A stretch of DNA of 64,000 nucleotides from Catalinimonas alkaloidigena (GCF_029504655.1 NZ_JAQFIL010000001.1:935001-999000); one strand, 5' to 3'. Positions 21,826-32,670 are shown, numbered from the stretch's first letter. Notes: generated by a model not told the origin, from the sequence alone. Translations and numbers: made by a program.

Positions 21826-22227
21826 ATGATAACCGATCCCATATCAGATTATTTGACAAGAGTCAGGAATGCCATCAAGGCAAGACACAGAATCGTGGAA
21901 ATACCGGCTTCCAACATTAAAAAGGAAATTACCAAGGTGCTTCACGATAAGGGATATATTCAAAACTATAAGTTTGAAGATGGTACCGGCCATCAGGGAG
22001 TAATTAAGATTGCACTTAAGTACAATCCTAAAAATAAAAACTCAGCCATTGTGCATCTGGAAAGAATCAGTAAGCCTGGTTTGAGAAAATATACCAGTGC
22101 AGAAAATTTGCCACGCGTGCTTAATGGGCTAGGCTTAGCTATCTTATCTACTTCAAGAGGAGTAATTACAGATAAGGAAGCAAGAGAGCTAAATGTGGGT
22201 GGTGAGGTTCTATGTTACGTCTATTAA
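21826..22227 (+). CDS. rpsH: 30S ribosomal protein S8
   Basis: uS8 binds the central domain of 16S rRNA and is the spc-operon repressor in E. coli. The 133-residue protein starts with [20 protein letters not shown] and ends with the family motif [20 protein letters not shown]. It is the first gene after the internal promoter candidate. Confidence 0.97.
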   Translation: MITDPISDYLTRVRNAIKARHRIVEIPASNIKKEITKVLHDKGYIQNYKFEDGTGHQGVIKIALKYNPKNKNSAIVHLERISKPGLRKYTSAENLPRVLNGLGLAILSTSRGVITDKEARELNVGGEVLCYVY

Positions 22228-22237
22228 ATTATAGAAT

Positions 22238-22789
22238 ATGTCACGTATAGGAAAATTAGCCATAGAGATACCGCAAGGAGTCACCGTCACAAATAATAAA
22301 AATGTGATCACGGTTAAAGGGCCCAAAGGTGAATTGACTCAAGTGGTAGATAAGGATATAGAAGTTAAAATTGAGGATAACCAAATCCGTTTACACAGGC
22401 CTACTGAGCAAAAAAGACATAAAGCTTTACATGGCCTGTACCGAGCACTTATCTATAATATGATAGAAGGTGTTGATAAAGGATATCAGAAGCAATTAGA
22501 ACTAGTGGGAGTTGGATACAGAGCTACTGTACAACAAAATGTCCTCGAGTTAAACTTAGGTTACTCACATAATATTTTTATGGGTTTACCTGAGGGCATA
22601 AATGCATCTGCTGAAACTGCTAAAGGTAAAAATCCTACGATCACTTTAGAGAGTTATGATAAGCAGTTGATCGGACAGGTAGCTGCAAAGATAAAATCCC
22701 TGAGACCTGTAGAACCCTATAAAGGTAAAGGTGTAAGGTTTGTAGGAGAAAGAATCAGACGTAAGGCTGGTAAGACGGCAAGTAAATAA
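22238..22789 (+). CDS. rplF: 50S ribosomal protein L6
   Basis: uL6 supports the sarcin-ricin loop and EF binding. The 183-residue protein has [16 protein letters not shown] at the start and the C-terminal signature [20 protein letters not shown]. The two-repeat architecture and length are normal. Spacers to rpsH and rplR are 10 and 8 bp. Confidence 0.97.
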   Translation: MSRIGKLAIEIPQGVTVTNNKNVITVKGPKGELTQVVDKDIEVKIEDNQIRLHRPTEQKRHKALHGLYRALIYNMIEGVDKGYQKQLELVGVGYRATVQQNVLELNLGYSHNIFMGLPEGINASAETAKGKNPTITLESYDKQLIGQVAAKIKSLRPVEPYKGKGVRFVGERIRRKAGKTASK

Positions 22790-22797
22790 TTATACCA

Positions 22798-23151
22798 ATG
22801 GCTGTTAGTAATAAAAAGCTTCAAAGAAGACTTAAGATAAGAAAAAGTATCCGCAGAAAGCTGAGCGGAACTACTGAACGTCCTCGTTTGTCAGTATATA
22901 AGAGTAATAAAGCTATTTATGCCCAGATTATCAATGATGAACTTGGTAATACCTTAGCCTATGCAACCTCACTAGAAATGGAAGCCAATAATGCTAATTT
23001 AGATATTGCCAAAGAGGTTGGTAAAAAAATAGCTGAAAAAGCAGTTGCTAATGGAATTTCTCAGGTTGTATTTGATAGAGGAGGCTATATTTATCATGGA
23101 AAAGTGAAAGCTTTAGCTGAAGGTGCTAGAGAAGGAGGATTAAAATTTTAA
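22798..23151 (+). CDS. rplR: 50S ribosomal protein L18
   Basis: uL18 binds 5S rRNA in the central protuberance. The 117-residue protein has a basic N-terminus ([20 protein letters not shown]), [19 protein letters not shown] and the closing [20 protein letters not shown]. All agree with the family. rpsE begins 4 bp later. Confidence 0.97.
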   Translation: MAVSNKKLQRRLKIRKSIRRKLSGTTERPRLSVYKSNKAIYAQIINDELGNTLAYATSLEMEANNANLDIAKEVGKKIAEKAVANGISQVVFDRGGYIYHGKVKALAEGAREGGLKF

Positions 23152-23155
23152 TTAA

Positions 23156-23671
23156 ATGGCACAAAACGTAAGATCAGTAAAAGCTAGTGAAATTGACCTC
23201 AAAGAACGCGTAGTTGCAATTAAGAGAGTTGCAAAAGTTGTTAAAGGAGGTAGAAGGTTTAGTTTCGCAGCAATAGTAGTAGTTGGAAATGGAGATGGAG
23301 TTGTAGGTTATGGATTAGGTAAAGCCAATGAAGTGACAGATGCAATTACCAAAGGAGTTGATGATGCGAAGAAAAATCTTCTAAAGGTACCTATACTTAA
23401 AGGAACTATTCCTCATGAAACTCTAGGGAAGTTTGGCGGAGGTTTTGTCCTTATTAAACCAGCATCTCCTGGTACAGGAGTTATAGCAGGTGGTGCTATG
23501 CGTGCCGTATTGGAAAGTGCCGGAGTGCATGATGTTTTGGCTAAGTCAAAAGGATCTTCGAATCCGCATAATGTGGTAAAAGCAACTTTTGACGCATTAT
23601 CTAATATGCGTGATCCTTATGCGGTTGCTGAACAAAGAGGTGTTACTTTAGAAAAAGTTTTTAACGGTTAA
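23156..23671 (+). CDS. rpsE: 30S ribosomal protein S5
   Basis: uS5 lines the mRNA entry site and affects fidelity. The 171-residue protein has the N-terminal double-stranded-RNA-binding fold with [20 protein letters not shown] and the second domain with [20 protein letters not shown]. The spectinomycin-associated loop ([10 protein letters not shown]) is wild-type-like. rpmD follows after 4 bp. Confidence 0.97.
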   Translation: MAQNVRSVKASEIDLKERVVAIKRVAKVVKGGRRFSFAAIVVVGNGDGVVGYGLGKANEVTDAITKGVDDAKKNLLKVPILKGTIPHETLGKFGGGFVLIKPASPGTGVIAGGAMRAVLESAGVHDVLAKSKGSSNPHNVVKATFDALSNMRDPYAVAEQRGVTLEKVFNG

Positions 23672-23675
23672 TACC

Positions 23676-23855
23676 ATGGCAAAAATCAAAATTACTCAGG
23701 TTAAAAGCTCTATAAAGCGACCTAAAAAACAAAAGGCCACTATTCAGGCTTTAGGCTTAGGAAAAATTAATAAAACTGTTGAATTGGAGAACACACCTCA
23801 AATCAGCGGAATGGTATCTAAGGTATCTCATTTGGTTAACGTTACAGAAGCTTAA
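23676..23855 (+). CDS. rpmD: 50S ribosomal protein L30
   Basis: A short gene of 59 codons plus stop between rpsE and rplO, exactly where rpmD belongs. The translation MAKIKITQVKSSIKRPKKQK, then a segment with ALGLGKINKTVELENTPQIS and a final MVSKVSHLV helix, matches uL30, including the LGLGKIN core. The ATG at 23676 is 4 bp after the rpsE stop, and the stop at 23853-23855 is 5 bp before rplO. Confidence 0.96.
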   Translation: MAKIKITQVKSSIKRPKKQKATIQALGLGKINKTVELENTPQISGMVSKVSHLVNVTEA

Positions 23856-23860
23856 TATAA

Positions 23861-24307
23861 ATGAATTTACATACAATTAAACCAGCTCAAGGGTCTGTAA
23901 AGACGAAAAAAAGATTGGGAAGAGGTGCCGGTTCAGGCTTTGGAGGTACTGCTTCCAGAGGACATAAAGGTGCTAAGTCGAGATCAGGTTACAAGACAAA
24001 AGCAGGTTTTGAAGGTGGTCAAATGCCACTTCAAAGAAGAGTGCCTAAATTTGGTTTTAGAAACCCAAATAGAACTTCTTACAGCGCTATCAACATAGAT
24101 CAGCTTCAGCGCTTATCCGAAAAGTCTGGTGAGACTTCTTTTACTTTAGAGAGCCTGCATAAGCATGGACTTGTGGGAAAAAACGATAAAGTAAAAGTTT
24201 TAGGAAACGGTGAGCTTTCAGCTAAGATAGAGGTTGAAGCACATGCTTTTTCTGCTTCGGCTGAAAAAGCGATAGAGGCAGTTGGAGGATCAGTTAAAAA
24301 ACTATAG
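23861..24307 (+). CDS. rplO: 50S ribosomal protein L15
   Basis: uL15 is a late-assembly 50S protein. The 148-residue protein has the glycine/basic-rich N-terminal extension RLGRGAGSGFGGTASRGHKG and GGQMPLQRRVPKFGF, then a globular domain with VKVLGNGELSAKIEVEAH. secY begins 4 bp after its stop. Confidence 0.97.
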   Translation: MNLHTIKPAQGSVKTKKRLGRGAGSGFGGTASRGHKGAKSRSGYKTKAGFEGGQMPLQRRVPKFGFRNPNRTSYSAINIDQLQRLSEKSGETSFTLESLHKHGLVGKNDKVKVLGNGELSAKIEVEAHAFSASAEKAIEAVGGSVKKL

Positions 24308-24311
24308 AGCC

Positions 24312-25628
24312 ATGAAGAAATTTATTACCACCATAAGGAATATATTTTCAATTGAAGAGCTCAGGACCAGAATACTTAATACTTTAGGCTTTTTAATCAT
24401 TTTCAGATTAGGGTCTTTCGTTGTATTACCTGGGGTAGACCCTTCACGATTAGAGGGAGATGCTGGTGGTATATTTGGCTTATTAGATACTTTTTTAGGA
24501 GGAGCATTTAGTAATGCTTCTATTTTTGGGCTGGGAATCATGCCCTACATTTCTGCTTCTATCGTAATTCAGCTACTTACAGTAGCAGTACCTTATTTTC
24601 AGAGATTACAGAAAGAGGGTGATTCCGGCAGAAAGAAAATTACGCAAATTACCAGAGTGTTGACCATCTTCATTACTTTTGGTCAGGGCATTGGTTACCT
24701 GTCTTATGCGGTACCTGCTGAGGCGATATTAATAGATAGATTTTTCTTTACTGTTTCCGCACTTATTATTCTAACCTCAGGTACTATCTTTTGTATGTGG
24801 TTAGGAGAAAAAATCACTGATAAAGGGATTGGAAACGGTATCTCAATGCTGATTATGATTGGTATTATTTCTCGTTTTCCAGGAGCGATAGTAGCAGAAT
24901 TCCTATCTAAAGGCATGAATGGAGCACTCCTATTTGTTATTGAGATCGTTGCATTGTTCTTTGTTGTAATGGCGGCAGTTATGCTAACCCAGGCGGTAAG
25001 GCGTATACCTGTACAGTATGCCAAGCAAGTGGTAGGGAATAAAGTTTATGGTGGGCAACGTCAATATATCCCACTAAAAGTAAATGCTTCAGGGGTAATG
25101 CCTATCATATTTGCGCAATCATTGATGTTTCTTCCTGGACTGATTGCTAGCATCTGGGCAGACAGTAATGATCTGGCGCAGTCCATTGGTAGTACCTTTG
25201 CTGATTTTACATCATGGCAGTACAATTTAGTATTTGGGGTGTTAATAATTCTTTTTACATTTTTCTATACCGCAATTACGATTAATTCAAAGCAGATTGC
25301 GGATGATATGAAACGTAATGGGGGCTTTGTCCCCGGGGTGAAACCTGGTCAGCCTACGGCAGAATTCATTGACTCAGTACTATCAAGGATTACATTACCA
25401 GGATCTTTGTTTTTAGCAATAATAGCTATTATGCCAGCTATTGCGAGTGTTGCAGGAATAACCACAGAGTTTTCATATTTCTACGGTGGAACCTCATTAC
25501 TCATTATGGTAGGAGTAATACTGGATACACTTCAGCAAATTGAGAGCTATCTGTTAATGCGTCATTACGAAGGTATGATGAAGTCTGGTAGGATTAAAGG
25601 TAGGTCTGAAAACGCTGCTGTTGCTTGA
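24312..25628 (+). CDS. secY: Preprotein translocase subunit SecY
   Basis: SecY is the ten-helix protein-conducting channel in the inner membrane. I place the start at the ATG at 24312 (MKKFITTIRNIFSIEELRTR, 438 residues). A longer reading from a TTG at 24282 would overlap rplO and add an unconserved tail. Plug and TM motifs such as LGIMPYISASIVIQLL, the family signature GEKITDKGIGNGISMLI and the C-terminal YEGMMKSGRIKGR are present. Confidence 0.96.
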   Translation: MKKFITTIRNIFSIEELRTRILNTLGFLIIFRLGSFVVLPGVDPSRLEGDAGGIFGLLDTFLGGAFSNASIFGLGIMPYISASIVIQLLTVAVPYFQRLQKEGDSGRKKITQITRVLTIFITFGQGIGYLSYAVPAEAILIDRFFFTVSALIILTSGTIFCMWLGEKITDKGIGNGISMLIMIGIISRFPGAIVAEFLSKGMNGALLFVIEIVALFFVVMAAVMLTQAVRRIPVQYAKQVVGNKVYGGQRQYIPLKVNASGVMPIIFAQSLMFLPGLIASIWADSNDLAQSIGSTFADFTSWQYNLVFGVLIILFTFFYTAITINSKQIADDMKRNGGFVPGVKPGQPTAEFIDSVLSRITLPGSLFLAIIAIMPAIASVAGITTEFSYFYGGTSLLIMVGVILDTLQQIESYLLMRHYEGMMKSGRIKGRSENAAVA

Positions 25629-25673
25629 TATTAAATTTTTTTATACCTAAAAGGAACCTGAATTTAAATATAT

Positions 25674-25892
25674 ATGGCTAAACAAGCATCAATAGAACAA
25701 GATGGTACTATAACGGAAGCATTGTCTAATGCAATGTTTAGAGTTGAGCTTGAAAATGGCCACCAGGTAATTGCCCATATATCTGGTAAGATGAGAATGA
25801 ACTATATCAAAATATTACCTGGTGACAGAGTAAAGCTTGAAATGTCACCTTATGATTTAACTAAAGGACGAATAGTATACAGATATAAGTAA
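25674..25892 (+). CDS. infA: Translation initiation factor IF-1
   Basis: IF-1 blocks the 30S A site during initiation. The 72-residue OB-fold protein has the near-universal [20 protein letters not shown] and [20 protein letters not shown] segments. Its place between secY and rpmJ is the common bacterial arrangement. Confidence 0.98.
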   Translation: MAKQASIEQDGTITEALSNAMFRVELENGHQVIAHISGKMRMNYIKILPGDRVKLEMSPYDLTKGRIVYRYK

Positions 25893-25894
25893 CT

Positions 25895-26011
25895 ATGAAA
25901 GTAAAAGCATCTATTAAAAAGCGCAGTTCCGACTGCAAAATTGTCAGAAGGAAGGGCAAGTTATACGTTATTAATAAGAAGAACCCTAGATTTAAGCAAA
26001 GACAAGGTTAA
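25895..26011 (+). CDS. rpmJ: 50S ribosomal protein L36, zinc-free form
   Basis: A 38-residue gene (ATG at 25895, TAA at 26009-26011) between infA and rpsM. The product starts [20 protein letters not shown] and ends NPRFKQRQG, clearly bL36. Of the four zinc ligands of the classical C-x2-C-x12-C-x4-H form only the second cysteine remains (C14); the others are serine, asparagine and arginine. This is therefore the zinc-independent variant. Confidence 0.95.
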   Translation: MKVKASIKKRSSDCKIVRRKGKLYVINKKNPRFKQRQG

Positions 26012-26013
26012 TT

Positions 26014-26391
26014 ATGGCTAGAATTGCAGGCGTAGATATCCCCGATAATAAAAGAGGAGAAATAGGTCTTACCTATATCTTTGGCATTGGTAAGAGCTCT
26101 GCTCAAAACATTCTTACTCAAGCAGGTATTGACTGGAGTAAGAAAGTTGGAGAGTGGGATGACGAAGAGTCCAATGCCATTCGTAGCATTATCGCTAACG
26201 AATTCAAAGTGGAAGGTGTACTTAAATCTGAGGTACAAATGAGTATAAAGCGACTGATGGATATTGGTTGTTACCGTGGCTTAAGACATCGTAAAGGTCT
26301 TCCTGTTAGAGGACAAAAGACAAAGAATAACGCACGTACACGCAAAGGTAAGCGTAAGACAGTTGCAAATAAAAAGAAAGCTACTAAGTAG
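26014..26391 (+). CDS. rpsM: 30S ribosomal protein S13
   Basis: uS13 contacts P-site tRNA and bridges to the 50S. The 125-residue protein starts [20 protein letters not shown] and has the C-terminal [20 protein letters not shown] signature with a basic tail. The start is 2 bp after rpmJ. Confidence 0.98.
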   Translation: MARIAGVDIPDNKRGEIGLTYIFGIGKSSAQNILTQAGIDWSKKVGEWDDEESNAIRSIIANEFKVEGVLKSEVQMSIKRLMDIGCYRGLRHRKGLPVRGQKTKNNARTRKGKRKTVANKKKATK

Positions 26392-26403
26392 AGTTAAATA
26401 GTT

Positions 26404-26796
26404 ATGGCTCAGAAAAGAAAAGATAAAGCAAAAAAGAGAGTGGTTGCGGTTGAGGCCGTAGGGCAAGCTCATATTAAAGCTTCATTTAATAATATCATTA
26501 TCTCTATTACCAACATGTCAGGACAAGTAGTGTCATGGGCATCGGCAGGTAAGATGGGTTTCAAAGGTTCTAAGAAAAATACGCCTTACGCAGCTCAAAC
26601 TGCTGCAGCTAACTGCGCTCAAACTGCTTACGATCTGGGAATGCGTAAGGTTGAAGTATTCATCAAAGGACCTGGCGCCGGACGTGAATCAGCAATCAGA
26701 ACCCTACAGAATACAGGCTTGGAAGTTACTATGATTAAAGATGTAACTCCCCTACCGCATAACGGTTGCCGCCCACCTAAAAGAAGAAGAGTATAA
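26404..26796 (+). CDS. rpsK: 30S ribosomal protein S11
   Basis: uS11 lies at the 30S platform near the mRNA exit. The 130-residue protein has [20 protein letters not shown], the [16 protein letters not shown] segment and the near-invariant C-terminus [18 protein letters not shown]. The position between rpsM and rpsD is standard. Confidence 0.98.
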   Translation: MAQKRKDKAKKRVVAVEAVGQAHIKASFNNIIISITNMSGQVVSWASAGKMGFKGSKKNTPYAAQTAAANCAQTAYDLGMRKVEVFIKGPGAGRESAIRTLQNTGLEVTMIKDVTPLPHNGCRPPKRRRV

Positions 26797-26812
26797 AATA
26801 CGATACACGATT

Positions 26813-27418
26813 ATGGCAAGATATAGAGGCCCTAAGTCTAAAGTAGCAAGAAAATTTAATGATCCTATATTCGGCCCAAGCAAAGCGCTGCAGAAGAAGG
26901 GATACCCTCCCGGGCAGCATGGCCGAGGAAGACGTCGTAAGCAGTCAGAATATGCAATTCAGCTTATGGCTAAACAAAAAGCTAAGTATACCTATGGTGT
27001 ATTAGAAAGACAGTTTGCAAATCTTTTTGAAAAAGCAAACAGTAGCCAGGGTATTACTGGTGAAATCCTTTTGCAATTACTTGAATCTAGGCTTGATAAT
27101 GTTGTGTTTAGACTAGGCATTGCGCCTACCAGAAGAGGTGCCAGACAACTGGTAAGTCATAAGCATATCACTGTCAATGGGGAAGTGGTTAATGTACCTT
27201 CATTTCAGGTAAAGCCAGGTGATTTAGTAGGTGTAAGAGAAAAATCAAAATCTTTGGAAGCTATCACCAACAGTTTAGCCACACATAGTGCAAACCGTTT
27301 TAGCTGGTTAGAATGGGATAAATCTCAAATGGCAGGAAGATTTAATAATGTTCCTCAAAGAGATGAAATACCAGAGAACTTACAAGAGCAGTTGATTGTT
27401 GAACTTTACTCTAAGTAA
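26813..27418 (+). CDS. rpsD: 30S ribosomal protein S4
   Basis: uS4 nucleates 30S assembly and represses the alpha operon in E. coli. The 201-residue protein has [20 protein letters not shown] and the S4 RNA-binding domain with [20 protein letters not shown], followed by [17 protein letters not shown]. No zinc cysteines are present near the N-terminus. rpoA follows after 50 bp. Confidence 0.98.
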   Translation: MARYRGPKSKVARKFNDPIFGPSKALQKKGYPPGQHGRGRRRKQSEYAIQLMAKQKAKYTYGVLERQFANLFEKANSSQGITGEILLQLLESRLDNVVFRLGIAPTRRGARQLVSHKHITVNGEVVNVPSFQVKPGDLVGVREKSKSLEAITNSLATHSANRFSWLEWDKSQMAGRFNNVPQRDEIPENLQEQLIVELYSK

Positions 27419-27468
27419 GTTTATACGTTTTTTCGTCTCAATTTTTAAACGAAGTATACCTAACAAAT

Positions 27469-28461
27469 ATGTCAATACTAGCATTTCAAATGCCTGAAAA
27501 GGTGGTAATGGAAAAGGCAGACAACTTTCATGGTCTGTTCACTTTCAAGCCATTAGAAAGAGGTTATGGGGTTACTGTTGGTAATGCACTAAGAAGAATT
27601 TTGTTGTCATCACTGGAAGGCTATGCAATCACAGGTGTTAAAATGCCTGGAGTAATGCATGAGTTTTCTACAGTAGAAGGAATAGTTGAAGATGTCTCTG
27701 AAATTATTTTGAGTCTGAAAAAAGTGCGCTTTAAGAAAGTCACTGATGACTTCGTAGATAACAAAATTGTGATTCCTATAAAAAATCAGTCCAGTTTTAC
27801 CGGTGCTGATATTCAAGAGCATGTAACTTCATTTGAAGTTCTTAATCCTGATCATGTGATCTGTCATATGGATGAATCACTGGATGTGGAAATTGAGCTC
27901 TATGTTGAGAAAGGTAGAGGATATGTGCCTTCTGAAGAAAATAAGCAGAATGATCAGAGTTATGGAGTGATAGCAATAGATTCCATCTTTACTCCAATCA
28001 AAAATGTGAAGTTTAGTGTAGAAAATACCAGGGTTGAACAACGTACTGACTATGAACAGCTTATTCTGGATATAGAGACTGATGGTTCAATTCACCCTGA
28101 AGATGCCCTAAAAGGAGCCGCAAATATTCTGATCAAACATTTTATGTTATTCTCTGATCAGAACATGATTTTGGAAACACCTCAACAGGGTGAGCCAGAT
28201 ACTGTAGATGAGGAAATGCTTCATATGAGAAAGCTTTTGAAGACACCTCTCAATGATTTAGACCTTTCAGTAAGAGCATACAACTGTTTAAAAGCAGCTG
28301 ATGTGAAAACTCTAGGAGATCTAGCACAGCTTGAGATTTCTGACATGATGAAGTTTCGTAACTTTGGTAAAAAATCATTGGCAGAATTAGAGCAGCTCAT
28401 AGCAGATAAGAATTTGACATTCGGAATGGATGTGAGTAAATATAAACTAGAAGAAGATTAA
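27469..28461 (+). CDS. rpoA: DNA-directed RNA polymerase subunit alpha
   Basis: The alpha dimer starts RNA polymerase assembly, and its C-terminal domain contacts UP elements and activators. The 330-residue protein has the N-terminal dimerisation motif LERGYGVTVGNALRRILLSS and the C-terminal domain with LKAADVKTLGDLAQLE and FGKKSLAELEQLIADKNLTF. It lies between rpsD and rplQ in the usual alpha-cluster order. Confidence 0.98.
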   Translation: MSILAFQMPEKVVMEKADNFHGLFTFKPLERGYGVTVGNALRRILLSSLEGYAITGVKMPGVMHEFSTVEGIVEDVSEIILSLKKVRFKKVTDDFVDNKIVIPIKNQSSFTGADIQEHVTSFEVLNPDHVICHMDESLDVEIELYVEKGRGYVPSEENKQNDQSYGVIAIDSIFTPIKNVKFSVENTRVEQRTDYEQLILDIETDGSIHPEDALKGAANILIKHFMLFSDQNMILETPQQGEPDTVDEEMLHMRKLLKTPLNDLDLSVRAYNCLKAADVKTLGDLAQLEISDMMKFRNFGKKSLAELEQLIADKNLTFGMDVSKYKLEED

Positions 28462-28505
28462 TCTCGTAGCAGAAGCAGTTAGCTGAAGTAAATAGCAAGG
28501 AAGTA

Positions 28506-29165
28506 ATGAGACACGCAAAAAAATTTAACCATTTAGGACGTACCGCACCCCATCGTAAAGCGATGTTGGCAAATATGGCTTCGTCTTTGATTCTTCATAA
28601 ACGGATCACCACTACTGTGGCTAAAGCGAAGGCGTTAAGGAAATATGTAGAGCCTTTGATAACCAGGTCTAAGGCAGATACCACCCATTCCAGAAGGGTT
28701 GTATTCTCATATTTACAAGATAAAACTTCAGCCCAAGTACTTTTTAATGAAGTAGCTGAAAGAGTAGCTGAAAGGCCCGGTGGATATACTCGTATCATAA
28801 AGCTAGGTAACCGTCTTGGAGACAATGCGGATATGTGTTTGATTGAGTTGGTTGACTTCAATGAGACATACATGCAGGAGGATACTACTAAGAAGAAAAG
28901 CACTAGGAGAAGTCGTAGATCTGGTAAGAAAAGTTCTTCTAAAAGTGAAGCTAAGTCGTCAACTGCAGAAGCAACAGAGGTAGAAGATAAGAAAGAGTCT
29001 CAACCTACTACTGCTGGAGATACAGTAACTGATGAAGCTGAAACCACTGAAGTAGAAGAAAAAAAAGAAGCTTCAACAACAGATGAAAAAGTTGAAGGTA
29101 AAGCAGATGATCAATCTAAAGAAGCAGACGATTCCAGTGATTCTGAAGATAAAGAGAACAAATAG
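28506..29165 (+). CDS. rplQ: 50S ribosomal protein L17 with a long acidic/basic tail
   Basis: bL17 is a large-subunit assembly protein at the solvent side. Residues 1-121 are the normal domain ([20 protein letters not shown], then the core ending [11 protein letters not shown]). Residues 122-219 form a low-complexity extension, first Lys/Arg/Ser-rich (about 128-153), then Glu/Thr/Asp/Lys-rich. The minimal family length is about 120-130 residues. The reading frame is uninterrupted and ends just before a strong terminator, so the tail is genuine. Confidence 0.96.
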   Translation: MRHAKKFNHLGRTAPHRKAMLANMASSLILHKRITTTVAKAKALRKYVEPLITRSKADTTHSRRVVFSYLQDKTSAQVLFNEVAERVAERPGGYTRIIKLGNRLGDNADMCLIELVDFNETYMQEDTTKKKSTRRSRRSGKKSSSKSEAKSSTAEATEVEDKKESQPTTAGDTVTDEAETTEVEEKKEASTTDEKVEGKADDQSKEADDSSDSEDKENK

Positions 29166-29186
29166 CATCATATTATCCTTTATAGA

Positions 29187-29229
29187 GGGGTTAAGCTGTT
29201 TTAGTCAACAGCTTAATCCCTTTTTTTTT
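29187..29229 (+). terminator. Strong intrinsic terminator after rplQ
   Basis: GGGGTTAAGCTGTT (29187-29200) pairs with AACAGCTTAATCCC (29207-29220), 14 bp with one G-U and a 6-nt loop, followed by nine T's. It ends the ribosomal-protein transcript. Confidence 0.95.
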
Positions 29230-29264
29230 ATTAGTTTATTATTAAAATTGCTCAAAACTACCCT

Positions 29265-30365
29265 ATGAAGCCCGACAAAAAAGCAACAGCTGTCTTACTC
29301 CTTGAAGATGGCACATATTTTCATGGTAATGCAATAGGAAAAATTGGGACTAAAGGTGGAGAAATTTGTTTTAACACTGGTATGTCCGGTTACCAAGAAA
29401 TTTACACCGATCCTTCATATTATGGTCAGATAATCGTCAATACAACCTCTCATATTGGTAATTATGGAGTCTTGGATTCTGAACAGGAGTCTAATACGCC
29501 GAAAATTAGCGCTTTGGTTGTAAATGATTTTTCTAATGTTTATAGCCGTGAAAAAGCTGATCATGATCTTCAGCATTTTTTAGAAAATGCTGGAATTGTC
29601 GGTATTACGAATATAGATACAAGAAAGCTTGTCAGACATATCAGGTCTAAGGGAGCTATGAATGCAGTAATTTCCTCAGAACTTACTGATCTCAAAGAGT
29701 TGAAGAAAATATTAGATGAGGTTCCTTCAATGGCTGGGCTGGAACTTTCCTCCCAAGTATGTACTAAGGACGAGTATTATTATGGACATGAGAGTGCTCC
29801 AAAAAAAGTGGCAGTAATTGATTTGGGGATTAAGACAAGCATCTTGAAAAACCTTACCGAGCGTGGTTGTTATTGCAAAATTTTCCCCGCCAAAACAAGC
29901 TATGAAAAGATTAAAGCATGGGGGGCTGATGGGTATTTCGTGTCCAACGGACCAGGGGATCCCGGAGCTATGGAATACGCTGTAGACACCGTAAAGAAGA
30001 TTTTAGAAGAAGATCGCCCCTTGTTTGGCATTTGTCTAGGTCACCAGATCTTAGCAAGAGCAAATAATATTTCTACCTACAAAATGCATCACGGTCATCG
30101 TGGATTAAATCATCCGGTAAAAAATTTAGAGACTGGTAAAAGTGAAATTACTTCTCAGAACCATGGTTTCTCAGTAAACTTGGAAGAGGCTGAGAAGATG
30201 AAAAATCTCAAGGTGACACACATCAATTTAAATGATAATACTGTGGCAGGCATTAAAATGCTGGACAAAAAAGCATTTTCAGTACAATACCACCCTGAAT
30301 CGTCACCTGGTCCTCATGATTCACGTTATCTTTTTGATCAATTCGTGAAGCTGATGAATACTTAA
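29265..30365 (+). CDS. carA: Carbamoyl-phosphate synthase small subunit
   Basis: CarA is the glutaminase subunit that delivers ammonia for carbamoyl phosphate (arginine and pyrimidine synthesis). The 366-residue protein has the N-terminal domain with GEICFNTGMSGYQEIYTDPS and the class-I amidotransferase domain with the nucleophile cysteine in LFGICLGHQILA and the catalytic His/Glu in QYHPESSPGP. The large subunit carB is not next to it, so the partner must be encoded elsewhere. Confidence 0.96.
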   Translation: MKPDKKATAVLLLEDGTYFHGNAIGKIGTKGGEICFNTGMSGYQEIYTDPSYYGQIIVNTTSHIGNYGVLDSEQESNTPKISALVVNDFSNVYSREKADHDLQHFLENAGIVGITNIDTRKLVRHIRSKGAMNAVISSELTDLKELKKILDEVPSMAGLELSSQVCTKDEYYYGHESAPKKVAVIDLGIKTSILKNLTERGCYCKIFPAKTSYEKIKAWGADGYFVSNGPGDPGAMEYAVDTVKKILEEDRPLFGICLGHQILARANNISTYKMHHGHRGLNHPVKNLETGKSEITSQNHGFSVNLEEAEKMKNLKVTHINLNDNTVAGIKMLDKKAFSVQYHPESSPGPHDSRYLFDQFVKLMNT

Positions 30366-30379
30366 TCCATAACATTCTT

Positions 30380-30387
30380 TAAATTTG
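30380..30387 (+). promoter_or_regulatory. Probable eno promoter -7 element
   Basis: TAAATTTG (30380-30387), followed by CCC, matches TAnnTTTG and lies 34 bp before the eno ATG. No clear TTTG was found at the usual upstream distance, so the call rests on the -7 element. Confidence 0.5.
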
Positions 30388-30394
30388 CCCCTAA

Positions 30395-31696
<1,302 letters not shown>

Positions 31697-31731
31697 CAGA
31701 TTATCAGAATTAGTACAAAATTGATTAGTTT

Positions 31732-31765
31732 AATGCAACCCAATTTTGGGTTGCATTTTCTTTTT
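31732..31765 (+). terminator. Intrinsic terminator after eno
   Basis: An 11-bp perfect stem (31732-31742 with 31747-31757, loop 4 nt, core GCAACCCA/TGGGTTGC) followed by a T-rich tract TTTCTTTTT. Confidence 0.88.
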
Positions 31766-31820
31766 ATAGTGAATGCAATCAATTTAATTTGCTATACGTT
31801 TACTTACTAAACAGATATGC

Positions 31821-32117
31821 ATGCGCTTCCTCAATAAAATTCCAAAATTTATTAAGAGTTTTTACTTCCTTTTCACTTTGGGGTTTGTGATATGGATGCT
31901 TTTTCTGGATACCAATGATATAGGTTCACAGATAATGCTGACCAGGAAGCTTAATGCACTAGAAAAAGAGAAAGAATTTTATCAGGAAAAAATTGACCAG
32001 GTGGAGAAAGACCGTAAAGAATTGCTGAGTAACGATGAACTGCTTGAGAAGTTTGCCCGTGAAAAGTACCTGATGAAAAAGCCTGATGAAGATGTATATG
32101 TCATTATTAAGCAATAA
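31821..32117 (+). CDS. FtsB/DivIC-like septum formation initiator
   Basis: The 98-residue protein has a short cytoplasmic start, one membrane segment (about 13-31, FYFLFTLGFVIWMLFLD) and a periplasmic coiled coil (LNALEKEKEFYQEKIDQVEK). It ends with a FAREKYLMKKPDEDVYVI motif typical of the FtsB/DivIC divisome family, which links FtsL and FtsQ. Its place behind eno matches ftsB in E. coli and many Bacteroidetes. Function is by family and synteny. Confidence 0.85.
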   Translation: MRFLNKIPKFIKSFYFLFTLGFVIWMLFLDTNDIGSQIMLTRKLNALEKEKEFYQEKIDQVEKDRKELLSNDELLEKFAREKYLMKKPDEDVYVIIKQ

Positions 32118-32130
32118 ACAACATTTACAT

Positions 32131-32670
32131 ATGAAGCAAATGATTGCCGCTATAGTCCTTATTTTTAGTAGTCATATTTTATTTGCACAAGAAGAAACAA
32201 CAAGAGAAGAAAGAAGCAGCAGCGATTTTTGGGAAAGAATTTCAGTAGGCGGTAATTTTGGTTTACAGTTTGGATCAGTGACCTATATTGATCTTTCTCC
32301 TATGATAGGCTATCGCTTCACTGATCAGTTTACTGCTGGCCCAGGCTTTACTTATCGTTACTTAAAATATAGAGGGTACGAGGCAAGCAGTATTTATGGA
32401 GGAAGCTTTTTTGCCCGTCACCTTATCGGAAAACAGTTCTTTGCTCAGGTACAGTATGAAAGCCTGAGTACCGAATATCTTACTGTCGTAAACCAGGAAC
32501 CCTATTTCAAACGAGACTGGGTGTCAGGATTTTTTGTAGGTGGAGGTTTGTACCAACCTTTGGGAAGAAGAGGAGCTGTATTACTCTCTGCGATGTATAA
32601 CCTAATGTATGATAACATCAAGTCTCCTTACAATAGCCCCTGGGTGCTAAATGTGGGTTTTACTTTATAA
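32131..32670 (+). CDS. Predicted outer-membrane beta-barrel-like protein
   Basis: I choose the ATG at 32131 (179 residues) because it gives a clear signal peptide, MKQMIAAIVLIFSSHILFAQ, cleaved before EEETT. The rest alternates short beta-strands rich in aromatic and glycine residues (GGNFGLQFGSVTYIDLSPM, YRFTDQFTAGPGFTYRYL, SGFFVGGGLYQPLG) and ends in VLNVGFTL, resembling a small Bacteroidetes outer-membrane barrel. No specific function is recognised. Its 3' end overlaps the convergent dehydrogenase gene by 11 bp. Confidence 0.7.
   Translation: MKQMIAAIVLIFSSHILFAQEETTREERSSSDFWERISVGGNFGLQFGSVTYIDLSPMIGYRFTDQFTAGPGFTYRYLKYRGYEASSIYGGSFFARHLIGKQFFAQVQYESLSTEYLTVVNQEPYFKRDWVSGFFVGGGLYQPLGRRGAVLLSAMYNLMYDNIKSPYNSPWVLNVGFTL

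Noticed and set aside
24282..24311. Longer SecY start at a TTG
   Set aside because: It would lie inside rplO and add an unconserved tail; the ATG at 24312 gives the usual SecY N-terminus.
29083..29268. Plus-strand frame across the end of rplQ and its terminator
   Set aside because: It runs through a strong terminator and is out of frame with L17; no family resemblance.
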